DNA of 45,145 nt. Source: Paracoccaceae bacterium. GTDB taxonomy: Bacteria; Pseudomonadota; Alphaproteobacteria; Rhodobacterales; Rhodobacteraceae. Each line of letters begins with the position of its first letter. Positions within the stretch are counted from its first letter, which is position 1. Below the pieces are notes generated by a model. The model was not told the DNA's origin. It saw only the letters and a program-made list of their open reading frames with translations, and searched no databases. The DNA lies in the NCBI GenBank assembly GCA_947461435.1, contig CANHLE010000018.1, positions 1-45,145 of the forward strand. The letters are read 5' to 3'. The position numbers and the translations under genes were made by a program. This document shows positions 32,797 through 42,742 of this stretch, in pieces.

Positions 32797-34461
32797 CTAG
32801 TCCAGCAAACGGCGTGCGATCACTTGGGCCTGAATTTCTGCAGCACCTTCGAAAATGTTCAAAATCCGGGCATCGCACAGGATGCGGCTGATTTTGTACT
32901 CCAACGCAAAGCCGTTCCCGCCGTGGATTTGCAACGCATTGTCGGCCGAAGACCAAGCAACCCGGGCACCAAGCAGTTTTGCCATCCCGGCCTCCAGGTC
33001 ACAGCGGTGCCCATGATCCTTTTGCCAAGCAGAATAATAGGTCAGTTGCCGGGCCACCATGATTTCAACCGCCATCATCGCCAATTTTGAGGCAATGCGC
33101 GGAAACTCGACCAAGGCTTTGCCGAATTGCTTGCGGTCGGTGGCGTATTGGAGGCCAACGTCCAACGCAGATTGCGCGACGCCAATCGCCCGCGCCCCGG
33201 TCTGGATGCGGGCCGATTCGAAGGTTTGCATCAATTGCTTGAACCCCTGACCGGGAACCCCGCCCAACAGGTTTTCGCCTTTGACGGCAAAACCGTCAAA
33301 CGCAAGCTCGTATTCCTTCATGCCGCGATAGCCCAGTACCTCAATCTCGCCCCCTGTCATTCCGGGGGTCGGAAAGGGCTCTTGGTCGGTTCCGGGGATC
33401 TTTTCTGCCAAAAACATAGATAAGCCACGGTAATCGGTGCTGTCCGGATCGGTACGCGCCATCAACGTCATCACATGGGTCCGGGCGGCATGGGTGATCC
33501 AGGTCTTGTTGCCTGTGATGGCCCAATCTGATCCTGCCTTTACAGCGCGCGTACGCAGTGCGCCCAGATCAGACCCAGTGTTGGGTTCCGTAAAGACGGC
33601 CGTGGGCAAAATCTCGCCGCTCGCCAGTTTTGGCAACCACTGCGCCTTTTGCGCGTCAGTCCCGCCGCACAGGATCAGCTCCGCCGCGATTTCGGTACGC
33701 GTTCCCAAGGACCCTACGCCGATGTACCCGCGCGACAGTTCCTCCGAGACGACGACCATGGACGCTTTGGACAGTCCAAAGCCGCCAAACTCTTCTGGGA
33801 TCGTCAAACCAAAGACACCCATTTCCGCAAGTTCGTGGATCGTCTCCATCGGGATCAGCGAATCGTTTAGGTGCCAACCATGCGCAAAGGGCGCTACTTT
33901 TTCCGTCGCGTACCGACGAAATTGATCGCGGATCATTTCAAGTTCTTCGTCCAGACCCGTTGCGCCAAATGTTGCGCTGTTGGGGGCCTGCCGCATCAAA
34001 GCGACAAGACGCAGACGGGCCGCATTGCTGTTCCCATGGGTCATCAACCGCGCCGCCGAAGGGCTGGGCGCGGGAATCGTCACACCAAGGTCTTGAGGAC
34101 GCGCAATCTCGCTCTGGCTCATCGGAATGCCGGAACGAATATGGTTCAGGTACTCCCCAAACGCGATTTGAAGGATCAGGCCCTCCATTTCCGTAAACTT
34201 GCCATCGGCAGACAGCCGATCGGCCCAGGCCTGTGTTTGGCGCAGGCTTTCCACATAGGTGGCCAGCCATGCCAAACTATGCGCGGCATATTGATGCTCT
34301 TCCAAGGCGGCCGGTTGAACCTTTCCGCCGACGGAAACGAGATTGCGCAAAGCCTCTCGCGACGCTTCAAGAAGCGCCTCAACCTCAGGCAGCGCCGCAG
34401 AGGTCAATGCCAACAGATCTGGCAAAAGGGCGGCGTCAAGCCGTGAGGTGTCTAGTGCCAT
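32797..34461 (-). CDS. mcd: (2S)-methylsuccinyl-CoA dehydrogenase, ethylmalonyl-CoA pathway
   Basis: A 554-residue acyl-CoA dehydrogenase with an N-terminal helical extension of about 170 residues before the standard domain begins (E-L-E-M-I-R-D-Q-F-R-R). Such a long extension is characteristic of methylsuccinyl-CoA dehydrogenase, which forms mesaconyl-CoA in acetyl-CoA assimilation. FAD-binding segments F-T-E-P-N-T-G-S-D-L-G and W-I-T-H-A-A are present; the catalytic Glu is in I-F-E-G-A-A-E-I-Q, preceded by Q-I-H-G-G-N-G-F. Electrons would pass to ETF, whose alpha gene is at the right end of the window. The assignment rests on length and domain layout plus taxon; a generic acyl-CoA dehydrogenase is the alternative. 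Confidence 0.88.
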   Translation of the reverse strand: MALDTSRLDAALLPDLLALTSAALPEVEALLEASREALRNLVSVGGKVQPAALEEHQYAAHSLAWLATYVESLRQTQAWADRLSADGKFTEMEGLILQIAFGEYLNHIRSGIPMSQSEIARPQDLGVTIPAPSPSAARLMTHGNSNAARLRLVALMRQAPNSATFGATGLDEELEMIRDQFRRYATEKVAPFAHGWHLNDSLIPMETIHELAEMGVFGLTIPEEFGGFGLSKASMVVVSEELSRGYIGVGSLGTRTEIAAELILCGGTDAQKAQWLPKLASGEILPTAVFTEPNTGSDLGALRTRAVKAGSDWAITGNKTWITHAARTHVMTLMARTDPDSTDYRGLSMFLAEKIPGTDQEPFPTPGMTGGEIEVLGYRGMKEYELAFDGFAVKGENLLGGVPGQGFKQLMQTFESARIQTGARAIGVAQSALDVGLQYATDRKQFGKALVEFPRIASKLAMMAVEIMVARQLTYYSAWQKDHGHRCDLEAGMAKLLGARVAWSSADNALQIHGGNGFALEYKISRILCDARILNIFEGAAEIQAQVIARRLLD

Positions 34462-34613
34462 GGCAAGAATCCATCAATTGCTGCAGCTGCGACAGCCCTA
34501 AACCCGTGAAATCGGGCGCGCAACATAATTTCGAATAATTCTTTCAAAGCGAAGCAAAATGTCGCACTGAATTCCGGGTGCGAAGCCCCGACAGGCGATA
34601 TAAAAGCCCCGGT

Positions 34614-35384
34614 ATGGAATGGATCTCTCAAGATATGTCCGTGGCGGCTTTTTGGGTTGCGATGGCCGTGGCGGCGTTTGCGGGCTTTGTCAAAGGCGCG
34701 GTGGGGTTTGCCATGCCCATGATCATGATCTCGGCCTTTTCAAGTTTCCTGACCCCCCATCAGGCTTTGGCCGGGTTGATCTTACCGACAGTCGTGACCA
34801 ACGTCGCACAGGCCTTTCGCCAAGGCACACCGGCGGCGGTTCAGACCGCACTTCAGTATCGGCGCTTTTTGATTGCCACGCTGATCATGCTTGTCCTGTC
34901 CGCCCAGTTCGTCGAAGCGATCCCGCAAAACCTGTTCTTGCTGCTTCTTGGGGCCCCGATCACCGCTTTTGCCCTCTTGCAATTGTCGGGCCGCAACCTT
35001 GCCCTAAGGATCGACCATCGCAACCGGGCCGAGTGGATATTGGGGGCAATCGGGGGGCTATATGGCGGGGTGTCCGGCGTTTGGGGGCCGCCGCTTTTGG
35101 TCTATTTGCTGTCAATTGGTACTGACAAAGCCGAAACTGTCCGCGTGCAAGGCGTGATCTTCTTGCTTGGCGCGGTGGTTTTGCTGGCCGCCCATTTGCA
35201 AACGGGCGTGATGGACGGCCCCAACCTTGTCTTTTCGGCCCTGCTGACCCTGCCCGCATTGATCGGGCAATGGATCGGCTTTTCCATTCAAGACCGCCTG
35301 GATCAGGCCAAGTTTCGCAAATGGACCCAAGTGCTCTTGGTGCTGACCGGCCTTAACCTCGTTCTGCGCGCGTTAGCCAGTTAA
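34614..35384 (+). CDS. TauE/SafE-family sulfite exporter-like permease
   Basis: A 256-residue membrane protein with about eight hydrophobic segments and the TauE/SafE repeat pattern: F-V-K-G-A-V-G-F-A-M-P in the first half and G-G-L-Y-G-G-V-S-G-V-W-G-P-P-L in the second. The family moves sulfite, sulfoacetate and other small organic anions. The start may be ATG 34614 or ATG 34635; neither has a strong ribosome site. It stands alone, convergent with pckA. Confidence 0.86.
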   Translation: MEWISQDMSVAAFWVAMAVAAFAGFVKGAVGFAMPMIMISAFSSFLTPHQALAGLILPTVVTNVAQAFRQGTPAAVQTALQYRRFLIATLIMLVLSAQFVEAIPQNLFLLLLGAPITAFALLQLSGRNLALRIDHRNRAEWILGAIGGLYGGVSGVWGPPLLVYLLSIGTDKAETVRVQGVIFLLGAVVLLAAHLQTGVMDGPNLVFSALLTLPALIGQWIGFSIQDRLDQAKFRKWTQVLLVLTGLNLVLRALAS

Positions 35385-35422
35385 GGCGCGGACCCCGCCA
35401 AGGCCCGGGAAAGGGCGCGCGG

Positions 35423-37021
35423 TCATCCGAGGGCGGCGGCTTTGACATCGGCGTTGATGAACGGCAGATATTGGCCAAAGTTGTCCGAAAACATTTTCAC
35501 CAACTTGGCAGCTTGGGTGTCATAAGCGGCGTGATTGGCCCAAGTTCCCCGCGGGTTCAGCAGGGTTTCATCCACTCCGACGACCGCCATCGGCACCTCG
35601 AATCCGAAGTTGGAATCTTTGCGAAACCGCGCTTTTGCCAATGTCCCGTCCAAGGCCGCGGACAAAAGCTTGCGCGTTGCCTTGATTGGCATCCGTTGGC
35701 CGGTGCCATAAGCGCCGCCCGTCCAGCCGGTATTGACCAACCAACAAGTGGCCCCGGTCTGTGCGATTTTCTCTTGCAAAAGCTTGCCGTAAACTTCGGG
35801 TCGGCGCGGCATGAAAGGGGCACCAAAACAGGTTGAGAACGTTGGAACGGGCTCTGTGATCCCGCGTTCGGTTCCTGCCGTCTTGGCGGTGAAGCCCGAC
35901 AAAAAGTGGTACATCGCCTGTGCCGGCGACAGACGGGCAATCGGGGGCAAAACGCCAAAGGCATCACAGGTCAACATGATGATATGCTTTGGCTGCCCGC
36001 CAAGTCCGGTGTCCGACGCATTGGAAATATACTCCAGCGGGTAGGCGCAGCGGGTGTTTTCGGTCAACGAACTATCCGAAAAATCGATTTCCAGCGTTTC
36101 AGGATCAAAGACCATGTTTTCCACAACGGTGCCAAAGCGCTGGGTTGTGGCATAAATTTCCGGTTCTGCCGAAGACGACAGGTTGATGGTCTTGGCATAA
36201 CAGCCCCCTTCGAAATTGAAGGTGCCAGCCTCTGACCATCCATGTTCGTCATCGCCAATCAGAATGCGGTCCGGCGCTGCAGATAAGGTGGTCTTTCCCG
36301 TTCCAGACAGGCCAAAGAAAATGGCGGTTTGCGTCAAATCGCCGGGCGCGTGGTTGGCCGAGCAGTGCATGGGCATCACGCCCTTTTCGGGCAACAGATA
36401 GTTCAGCAATGTGAAGACCGACTTTTTGTTTTCACCGGCATAGGCGGTGTTGGCAATCAAGATCAGCTTTTTGTCAAAGTTCAGGGTGATCACGGTCTCT
36501 GACCGGCACCCGTGGCGGGCCGGGTCGGCCTTGAACGACGGGCAGTTGATGATTGTCCATTCGGGCACAAACTCGTCCAGTTCGGCGCGTGCTGGCCGCC
36601 GCAAGAGGTGGCGAATGAACAGGCCGTGCCAGGCCAGTTCTGTCACGACGCGAACATCAAGCCGGTGCGCGGGATCGGCGCCGGCATACAGATCTTGAAC
36701 GAAGTAATCGCGGCCTTGCATGTGCGCGATCATGTCGGCGTAGAGCAGATCAAACGCGGCTGGGGCCATGGGCGCATTGTTTTCCCACCAGATTGTGTTT
36801 TCAACCGCCGGTGTTCGCACAACGAACTTGTCCCTGGGGGATCGGCCCGTGAATTGCCCGGTCGAGCATAAAAAGGCCCCACCCCTGCCAAGTTGCCCCT
36901 CACCGCGGGCAACGGCGGCCTGGACCAAGGCCGGTTCACTGTCGTTGTAACGCACAGATCCTAGCCCAGTGATCCCTTGAAATGCCAAAGTAGCGCGCGG
37001 GTTCACACGTCCTGTCATCAT
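35423..37021 (-). CDS. pckA: Phosphoenolpyruvate carboxykinase (ATP)
   Basis: A 532-residue ATP-type PEP carboxykinase, converting oxaloacetate to PEP in gluconeogenesis. The phosphate-binding loop [12 protein letters not shown], the R-S-P-K/R-D-K-F-V region near the N-terminus, the metal-binding H-C-S-A-N in M-H-C-S-A-N-H-A, and F-E-G-G-C-Y-A-K are clear. Length is normal. It is divergent from chvI; the intergenic region contains a tandem 13-bp repeat that may be a carbon-regulator site. The pckA-chvI-chvG order is conserved in alphaproteobacteria. Confidence 0.97.
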   Translation of the reverse strand: MMTGRVNPRATLAFQGITGLGSVRYNDSEPALVQAAVARGEGQLGRGGAFLCSTGQFTGRSPRDKFVVRTPAVENTIWWENNAPMAPAAFDLLYADMIAHMQGRDYFVQDLYAGADPAHRLDVRVVTELAWHGLFIRHLLRRPARAELDEFVPEWTIINCPSFKADPARHGCRSETVITLNFDKKLILIANTAYAGENKKSVFTLLNYLLPEKGVMPMHCSANHAPGDLTQTAIFFGLSGTGKTTLSAAPDRILIGDDEHGWSEAGTFNFEGGCYAKTINLSSSAEPEIYATTQRFGTVVENMVFDPETLEIDFSDSSLTENTRCAYPLEYISNASDTGLGGQPKHIIMLTCDAFGVLPPIARLSPAQAMYHFLSGFTAKTAGTERGITEPVPTFSTCFGAPFMPRRPEVYGKLLQEKIAQTGATCWLVNTGWTGGAYGTGQRMPIKATRKLLSAALDGTLAKARFRKDSNFGFEVPMAVVGVDETLLNPRGTWANHAAYDTQAAKLVKMFSDNFGQYLPFINADVKAAALG

Positions 37022-37172
37022 CTTGCAAGCTCCTGTTTCTGCCCAACGAGGGGCAGATCAACCACTCTTTGTGCGCGCTCCGGGCCATGGGAACGCCTTT
37101 GAGCACTGTTAGGCGCCCGTGTTGGATAGCCATAACATGATGAAATTCAGAGGGATAGCTCCGATAGATCCT

Positions 37173-37206
37173 GTTAGCGCAACCATTTTTGAGGTTAGCG
37201 CAACCA
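37173..37206. promoter_or_regulatory. Two 13-bp direct repeats, 21 bp apart, between pckA and chvI
   Basis: GTTAGCGCAACCA occurs at 37173-37185 and again, identical, at 37194-37206, two helical turns apart. They lie about 150-185 bases upstream of pckA and 170-200 bases upstream of chvI. The core GTTAGCGC resembles half of the GTTAGCGCTAAC-type operators of LacI-family carbon regulators known in alphaproteobacteria (for example CceR of Rhodobacter, reported to act on gluconeogenic genes). The rest of this 354-bp spacer holds no gene I can see. Confidence 0.6.
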
Positions 37207-37375
37207 AGGTCTATTCCAGCCCCAGTGAGGCAAATTAGCCATTTCTTGAGATATTTCTTGCGTTACTGCCACTCAGACCAAGGTGATTCGCACATTGGTA
37301 TTGATTCTGGTCTCTAAAACCCGGAATATATTCGAAAGTATAAAAAACCAACCGAGCAGAACAGGAAACCCAAAC

Positions 37376-38077
37376 ATGGCAAGGATCGCCCTTGTGGACG
37401 ATGACAGGAATATCCTGACATCCGTCTCGATGACTCTTGAAGCCGAAGGGTTCGAAGTCGAAACCTTTAACGATGGTCAAAGCGCGCTGGACGCTTTCAA
37501 CCGGCGGATGCCGGACATGGCCGTTCTGGACATAAAGATGCCCCGAATGGACGGCATGGATTTGCTACAACGCCTGCGGCAGAAAACAACGATGCCTGTC
37601 ATTTTCCTGACGTCCAAGGACGATGAGATTGACGAGGTTCTTGGCCTGCGCATGGGCGCGGATGATTATGTCAAAAAGCCATTCAGCCAAAGGTTGCTGG
37701 TCGAACGCATCCGGTCTTTGTTGCGCCGCCAAGATGCCATCGCCACGGGCGAAGTGGCCGTGACCGAAGAAACCAAAATCATGGAACGCGGCCACCTTCG
37801 CATGGATCCGCTGCGCCATTCGGTCAGTTGGAAGGGCCAGGATGTATCTTTGACCGTGACCGAATTCATGCTGTTGCAGGCCTTGGCCCAACGGCCAGGT
37901 TTCGTCAAATCGCGCGATCAGTTGATGGATGTGGCCTACGACGATCAGGTCTATGTCGATGATCGCACAATCGATAGTCACATCAAGCGGTTGCGTAAAA
38001 AAATGCGCTCAGTTGATGACGATTTTACCGCGATCGAAACGCTGTATGGGATTGGATATCGATACAACGAAGAATGA
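37376..38077 (+). CDS. chvI: Response regulator ChvI
   Basis: A 233-residue OmpR-family response regulator. The start ATG 37376 is preceded by ACAGGAAA; an upstream in-frame extension has no homology. The receiver has D-D-D at 8-10, phospho-acceptor Asp52 in V-L-D-I-K-M-P and Lys in Y-V-K-K-P-F; the C-terminal winged helix ends in T-L-Y-G-I-G-Y-R-Y. Together with ChvG (start overlaps its stop, ATGA) it forms the acid/envelope-stress system of alphaproteobacteria. Its position next to pckA and ahead of hprK is the standard arrangement. Confidence 0.95.
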   Translation: MARIALVDDDRNILTSVSMTLEAEGFEVETFNDGQSALDAFNRRMPDMAVLDIKMPRMDGMDLLQRLRQKTTMPVIFLTSKDDEIDEVLGLRMGADDYVKKPFSQRLLVERIRSLLRRQDAIATGEVAVTEETKIMERGHLRMDPLRHSVSWKGQDVSLTVTEFMLLQALAQRPGFVKSRDQLMDVAYDDQVYVDDRTIDSHIKRLRKKMRSVDDDFTAIETLYGIGYRYNEE

Positions 38078-39765
38078 CATCCGCGCCGCATCTCTCTTCG
38101 AAAAACCCTACCTCAGGGCGCCCGGGCGATGTGTTGCTTGGGGAAGATTGGGTATCGCCTGACGCCATGGCGGATGGCGCTGCGGGCCGGCGGCGTCGGG
38201 GCGGTCTTTTTGTACTGGAACGGTCGCCATTGGCCCGAAAGATTATTCTGTTCAACCTGATGGCACTCGTCATTCTCGTGTCGGGTGTCCTGTTCTTCAA
38301 CCCGTTCCGCGACAGCCTTGTCATCCAGCACGAACAAGCCCTGGTCACTGAGGCCCGGTTGATCGCTGGAACGTTGGAAGCCGCCATGTCCAAGGGCGGC
38401 AGCGCCGATCTGGCCCAAATCGCCACGCAATTGCCCAGTCTGCCCGTTGGATTTGGGGTCGAGATTTTTCTGTTCGATTCCAAGGGATTTCTTGTGTCTT
38501 CGGCCATTGGATCGGCAAGTTCAGCGGCGGACAAGATTGAACGCAGTACCCTGATTACGGATTTTCTGAACCTGATTTGGGATGGCGTTTCCTCTATCTT
38601 CGGCAGTTCCGGTGAGGGTGGACGCCCAAGCACTGTTGAGTTGGTCGGCAGCCTTTCGGCCCAGGCGATCGGCACCTCGCAGACTGTGTCGTCGAGTGTC
38701 GGGGGCGATACCGGCCTGCTGTTCGCCGTAGCAACACCCATCGCGCAAAACGGTGCCTTGATTGGCACCGTTGCGCTCACCTCAGCCGAGGGCGAGATCG
38801 ACAGGCTTGTCAGCCACGAGCGTGAGCAGATTTTGCAGATGTTCGTGATCGCGCTCTTGGTTTCTATTGGTTTGTCCTTGGTCTTGGCGTCAACAATTGC
38901 GAACCCCCTGAGCGATTTGGCTGCTGCGGCCGAAATGGGACAAAACCGCGATTCACGCCGCATGACACCGGGGCGCATCCGCATCCCGGATCTGGCTGCA
39001 AGACCAGATGAAATTGGCCGATTGTCCGTGGCGATGCGCGGCATGGTGACAGCGCTGTATGACCGGATCGAAAGCAATGAACAATTTGCTGCCGATGTCA
39101 GCCACGAGATCAAGAACCCCCTTGCCAGTCTGCGATCTGCGGTCGGATCGCTGAGGATGGTCAAAAAAGACGAACACCGCGAAAAACTCCTGGATGTGAT
39201 CGAACATGACGTCCGCCGGCTGGACCGTTTGGTCAGCGATATCTCGAACGCCTCGCGGTTGGATGCGGAATTGGTCAAGGAAGAGGAAGAGTCCTTTAAT
39301 CTCTTGACGATGCTGGTCAATCTGGCCGAACATCTTGGCGATCAGGCGCGCCAAAGAGGGGTTGAATTCATTACCGACTTCCCACCAGACCCCATCTTGA
39401 TCAACGGGCTAGAGGCGCGGTTGGCGCAGGTCTTCGTCAATCTGATCACGAATGCGATTTCCTTTTGTGAAGATGGCGATGCTGTGCGGCTATGGGTGCG
39501 CAAGCGCGAAAACCGGGTTTTGGTTGTGGTCGAGGACACAGGTCCAGGCATTCCTGAAGCAGCACTTAAAAAGGTCTTCAAACGTTTCTACTCTGACCGT
39601 CCCCCAACCCATTTTGGCAATAATTCTGGGCTTGGACTGTCAATCTCAAAGCAAATCGTGGAAGCGCATGGTGGGGTGATCTGGGCCGAAAACATTCGCC
39701 CAACACAGGCCGATGTCACCTCTGATCCTTTGGGTGCGCGGTTTGTTGTGGGTCTGCCCGTGTGA
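38074..39765 (+). CDS. chvG: Sensor histidine kinase ChvG
   Basis: A 563-residue membrane kinase. Membrane segments near 54-72 and about 255-275 bracket a periplasmic sensor of about 180 residues, followed by a HAMP-like linker, the H-box [10 protein letters not shown] with His344, the N-box (N-L-I-T-N-A-I-S-F), G1 E-D-T-G-P-G-I-P and G2 G-L-G-L-S-I-S-K. The long N-terminal cytoplasmic tail before the first helix is usual for ChvG. The periplasmic repressor ExoR seen in rhizobia is not in the window. The stop overlaps the GTG start of hprK. Confidence 0.95.
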   Translation: MTSAPHLSSKNPTSGRPGDVLLGEDWVSPDAMADGAAGRRRRGGLFVLERSPLARKIILFNLMALVILVSGVLFFNPFRDSLVIQHEQALVTEARLIAGTLEAAMSKGGSADLAQIATQLPSLPVGFGVEIFLFDSKGFLVSSAIGSASSAADKIERSTLITDFLNLIWDGVSSIFGSSGEGGRPSTVELVGSLSAQAIGTSQTVSSSVGGDTGLLFAVATPIAQNGALIGTVALTSAEGEIDRLVSHEREQILQMFVIALLVSIGLSLVLASTIANPLSDLAAAAEMGQNRDSRRMTPGRIRIPDLAARPDEIGRLSVAMRGMVTALYDRIESNEQFAADVSHEIKNPLASLRSAVGSLRMVKKDEHREKLLDVIEHDVRRLDRLVSDISNASRLDAELVKEEEESFNLLTMLVNLAEHLGDQARQRGVEFITDFPPDPILINGLEARLAQVFVNLITNAISFCEDGDAVRLWVRKRENRVLVVVEDTGPGIPEAALKKVFKRFYSDRPPTHFGNNSGLGLSISKQIVEAHGGVIWAENIRPTQADVTSDPLGARFVVGLPV

Positions 39766-40196
39766 CGGCGCCGCTCACTCAGCAGATACTGCATGCCACC
39801 ACTGTTGCGCTGAAAGATCGGGCCCTGCTCATTGTGGGGCCTTCTGGATCGGGCAAGTCCGGTCTTGCCTTGCAGTTGATGGCGCTTGGCGCCGCTTTGG
39901 TAGCCGATGATCGCACGCTGGTCCGAAAAACCGACACAAGTCTTTGGGCCCAGGCACCCGAAGGCCTGCCCCCGTTGATCGAGGCGCGGGGCATTGGGCT
40001 GTTGCGGGTTCCCGCCCTGACGCCAGCGACGCAACTGGCCCTTGCTGTTGATATGGGATGCACGGAAACCGAACGATTGCCCTCTGTGCGACAATACAGC
40101 GTGATGGGCCAAGCATTGCCGCTTGTGTTTCATTCTGCGGCCCCCCATTTTCCAAGCGCGCTCCTCCATTACCTGCTCCACGGGCGCAGCGCCTGA
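39762..40196 (+). CDS. hprK: Short-form HPr kinase/phosphorylase
   Basis: A 144-residue protein containing only the catalytic C-terminal half of HPr kinase; the Gram-positive enzyme is about 310 residues. Walker A is G-P-S-G-S-G-K-S at 26-33, and L-V-A-D-D-R supplies the metal-binding acidic pair. Further on, I-E-A-R-G-I-G-L-L matches the family's signature R-G. Short HprK is standard in alphaproteobacteria and phosphorylates HPr on Ser46. It starts with GTG overlapping the chvG stop (GTGA), so it is co-translated. Confidence 0.93.
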   Translation: MTAPLTQQILHATTVALKDRALLIVGPSGSGKSGLALQLMALGAALVADDRTLVRKTDTSLWAQAPEGLPPLIEARGIGLLRVPALTPATQLALAVDMGCTETERLPSVRQYSVMGQALPLVFHSAAPHFPSALLHYLLHGRSA

Positions 40197-40205
40197 CGAG
40201 GGAAG

Positions 40206-41114
40206 ATGACCAAAGGTCTTGATCACATGGCCGAACATAAAATGGTGTTCGTGACCGGCCCCTCGGGGGCGGGACGGTCGACGGCCATCCATGCGCTTGA
40301 AGATTTGGGCTATGAAGTGATCGACAATCTTCCGCTGTCCTTGATTCCACGACTGATAGATGGCCCCCCCCTTGATCGGCCGATCGCCTTGGGGGTTGAT
40401 GCCCGAAACCGCGATTTCAGCGCGACGACGCTTATTGAATTGATTGACAACCTGACACGTGATGCCCGCGTGCAGCTTCAGATCCTGTATCTGGATTGCG
40501 CGCCTTCCGTTTTGATCCGGCGGTTTTCCGAAACGCGGCGGCGACACCCCTTGGCGCGGGATGACACACCCGACGAAGGGATCAGCCGAGAGACTGACCT
40601 GCTCGCTCCAATTCGGGCCCGCGCGGACCACCTGATCGATACGAGCGAGCTGTCTCCGCATGATTTGCGATCAGAAGTTGGCCAGTGGTTCGCCCTGACA
40701 AAATCGGGTGGACTGGCCATTTCGGTCCAGTCGTTCAGCTACAAGCGTGGATTGCCGCGCGGCGTCGATATGGTGTTCGACTGCCGGTTCCTTGCGAATC
40801 CCCATTGGGCACCAGGGTTGCGCGCCTTGGACGGCCGCGAGACGAAGGTTGCAGACTACGTGGAATCTGATCCTTTGTTCGCAGAGTTCTTCGTTCGCAT
40901 ACACGGTTTGGTTGAAATGCTGCTGCCCGCGCAAATAGAAGAGGGTAAGAGTCACCTTGCGATCGCCTTTGGGTGTACGGGCGGGCAACACAGGTCTGTC
41001 GCACTTGCAGAAAAGCTGGCCAAAGTCCTTGCAGAAGCGGGCTGGGCAGTGTCAAAACGTCATCGTGAATTGGAACGCCGGATGGGACAGCCCCCATCCG
41101 CGGATGCGGGGTGA
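40206..41114 (+). CDS. rapZ: RapZ-family P-loop protein (RNase adapter)
   Basis: A 302-residue RapZ/YvcJ-family protein. Walker A is G-P-S-G-A-G-R-S-T at 18-26, followed by [23 protein letters not shown] is conserved; and the C-terminal domain has [14 protein letters not shown]-x-N-P and [10 protein letters not shown]. In enterobacteria RapZ directs glmZ decay to control GlmS; the alphaproteobacterial role is less clear. It begins 9 bases after hprK. ATG 40206 is the first start; ATG 40227 is a possible alternative. Confidence 0.93.
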   Translation: MTKGLDHMAEHKMVFVTGPSGAGRSTAIHALEDLGYEVIDNLPLSLIPRLIDGPPLDRPIALGVDARNRDFSATTLIELIDNLTRDARVQLQILYLDCAPSVLIRRFSETRRRHPLARDDTPDEGISRETDLLAPIRARADHLIDTSELSPHDLRSEVGQWFALTKSGGLAISVQSFSYKRGLPRGVDMVFDCRFLANPHWAPGLRALDGRETKVADYVESDPLFAEFFVRIHGLVEMLLPAQIEEGKSHLAIAFGCTGGQHRSVALAEKLAKVLAEAGWAVSKRHRELERRMGQPPSADAG

Positions 41115-41121
41115 ATCGCGC

Positions 41122-41520
41122 GTGATCGGAATCGTGATCGTGGCCCATGGCGGGCTTGCCCGCGAGTATCTTGCTGCGGTGGAGCATGTGGTTGGCCCGC
41201 AAGAGGCCATGGTCGCTATAGCCATGGAAGACGACCATGATCGCAGCAAGAAGCAGGCCGAAATATGCGATGCGGCAGATGCCGTGGATCGGGGCGACGG
41301 CGTGGTTGTTGTGACGGACATGTTTGGCGGATCGCCGTCGAATTTGTCGCTTTTGGCCTGCGCCATTGGGTCTGGACGGCGAATCGTGTATGGTGCCAAT
41401 CTTCCCATGTTGATCAAACTGATCAAATCGCGCGACTTGCCTGTCACCGAGGCCGTCTCGGCGGCGTTGGATGCGGGCCGCAAGTACATCGACAGTCTTG
41501 ATCTGGGCGGAGGGGCCTGA
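41122..41520 (+). CDS. PTS system mannose-family EIIA component
   Basis: A 132-residue EIIA(Man)-like protein starting with GTG at 41122, with GGGGTGA 8-9 bases upstream; an in-frame ATG at 41104 lacks a site. The phospho-acceptor His is in I-V-A-H-G-G, and V-V-V-T-D-M-F-G-G-S-P-S-N is the characteristic second motif. No EIIB or EIIC partner is nearby, so it is a regulatory phosphocarrier receiving phosphate from HPr. The gene begins 7 bases after rapZ and ends 4 bases before the HPr gene. Confidence 0.93.
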   Translation: MIGIVIVAHGGLAREYLAAVEHVVGPQEAMVAIAMEDDHDRSKKQAEICDAADAVDRGDGVVVVTDMFGGSPSNLSLLACAIGSGRRIVYGANLPMLIKLIKSRDLPVTEAVSAALDAGRKYIDSLDLGGGA

Positions 41521-41524
41521 CGCC

Positions 41525-41794
41525 ATGGCAAGTGCCACTTTGGACATCATCAACGAAAAAGGCCTTCACGCCCGCGCTTCGGCAAAGTTTGTGGAGGTGG
41601 TCGAGCGGTTTGACGCGCGCGCAGATGTTACCAAAGACGGCGAAACGGTATCGGGTGATTCCATTATGGGTCTTTTGATGTTGGGGGCATCGCGCGGCAC
41701 ACAGATTTCAGTTGTCACCGAAGGCGCAGAGGCGGAAAATCTCCTGACGGCGTTACAATCGCTTGTGGCCGATCGATTTGGCGAAGATTATTGA
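41525..41794 (+). CDS. ptsH: HPr phosphocarrier protein
   Basis: An 89-residue HPr with phospho-acceptor His in K-G-L-H-A-R-A-S and the regulatory Ser in V-S-G-D-S-I-M-G-L-L, the site used by HprK. The start ATG 41525 lies 4 bases after the EIIA stop. The ptsP-type enzyme I is not in the window. No sugar-specific membrane component is seen, consistent with a purely regulatory PTS. Confidence 0.95.
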   Translation: MASATLDIINEKGLHARASAKFVEVVERFDARADVTKDGETVSGDSIMGLLMLGASRGTQISVVTEGAEAENLLTALQSLVADRFGEDY

Positions 41795-42702
41795 GCCGCG
41801 GACATGAAGGCGGACGCCCTTTGACACATCTTGAAACTCCCTCGAGTGAAGACTCCCCGATCAAGGCACCGGCAGGTACAGAGCGCAAATATGATATGCG
41901 TCGTCTTTCCTATGCGGGTACCTTTACCAACCCTGCAAAAGTATTGACCATCCGGGCGATTGAATGGGCCACAGCAAAGCTGCATTTGCTTAGTCTCATC
42001 CGCCAATTCGAACGGTCGGGGGCACCGATGGGCGTGCCGTTCTGGTCAAAGGCCGTCAAGCAGATGGGCATCCGCATTGACACGCCCGAGGCCGAGATTG
42101 CCCGAATCCCCGCCACCGGCCCCGTGGTGCTGGTTGCGAACCATCCGCATGGGTTGGTCGACGGCATGATCATGGGCGAGATGGTGTCGCGCATCCGGCC
42201 AGATTTCAAGATTCTGACCCGCTCCTTGCTGACGGGCATTCCAGAGATCGAACAATTCATGATTCCCGTGCCTTTCCCGCACGAAGAAAACAGCCGCGAA
42301 CTGGGTCTTCAAATGCGCGATCTGACCATGGCGCATCTGAAAGCCGGCGGACTGGTCATTTTGTTTCCGGCAGGCAAGGTCGCCATGTCCGAAGGATGGT
42401 TTGGCCCCGCAATCGAGGCTGAATGGAACGTCTTCACCCACAAGATGATTCATAAAAGCGGTGCGATGATTGTTCCCATCCACTTCACCGGCCAGAACAG
42501 CCGCGCGTTTCTGATCGCAAACAAATTAAGCGATACCTTGCGGCAAGGTCTGCTTTTGTATGAAATCAAGCGGGCGTTGAACAAACCGCAGCGCCCCTTT
42601 GTGGGCGAGCCGATATCGGCAGACGAGTTGAAAAAGTGGGAAGGCAATCCCCGCGGGTTTCTGGCGTGGCTGCGTGAGCATACCTTGGGCCTTGGACAAT
42701 AG
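41791..42702 (+). CDS. Lysophospholipid/glycerolipid acyltransferase family protein
   Basis: A 303-residue acyltransferase of the PlsC-like family. The catalytic block is N-H-P-H-G-L-V-D-G (H-x4-D), followed by F-P-A-G-K-V in the place of the usual F-P-E-G. One hydrophobic N-terminal region suggests membrane contact. The frame begins with TTG at 41791 overlapping the HPr stop; TTG at 41821, with GAAGG about 9 bases before it, is an equally good start. It is the last gene of the chvI operon. Similar proteins acylate lysophosphatidate or ornithine lipids; the exact acceptor cannot be told. Confidence 0.85.
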   Translation: MSRGHEGGRPLTHLETPSSEDSPIKAPAGTERKYDMRRLSYAGTFTNPAKVLTIRAIEWATAKLHLLSLIRQFERSGAPMGVPFWSKAVKQMGIRIDTPEAEIARIPATGPVVLVANHPHGLVDGMIMGEMVSRIRPDFKILTRSLLTGIPEIEQFMIPVPFPHEENSRELGLQMRDLTMAHLKAGGLVILFPAGKVAMSEGWFGPAIEAEWNVFTHKMIHKSGAMIVPIHFTGQNSRAFLIANKLSDTLRQGLLLYEIKRALNKPQRPFVGEPISADELKKWEGNPRGFLAWLREHTLGLGQ

Positions 42703-42742
42703 GGCAAACCGTCAAGCGTCCGTTCCCCCTGTTTCCCTTCGA

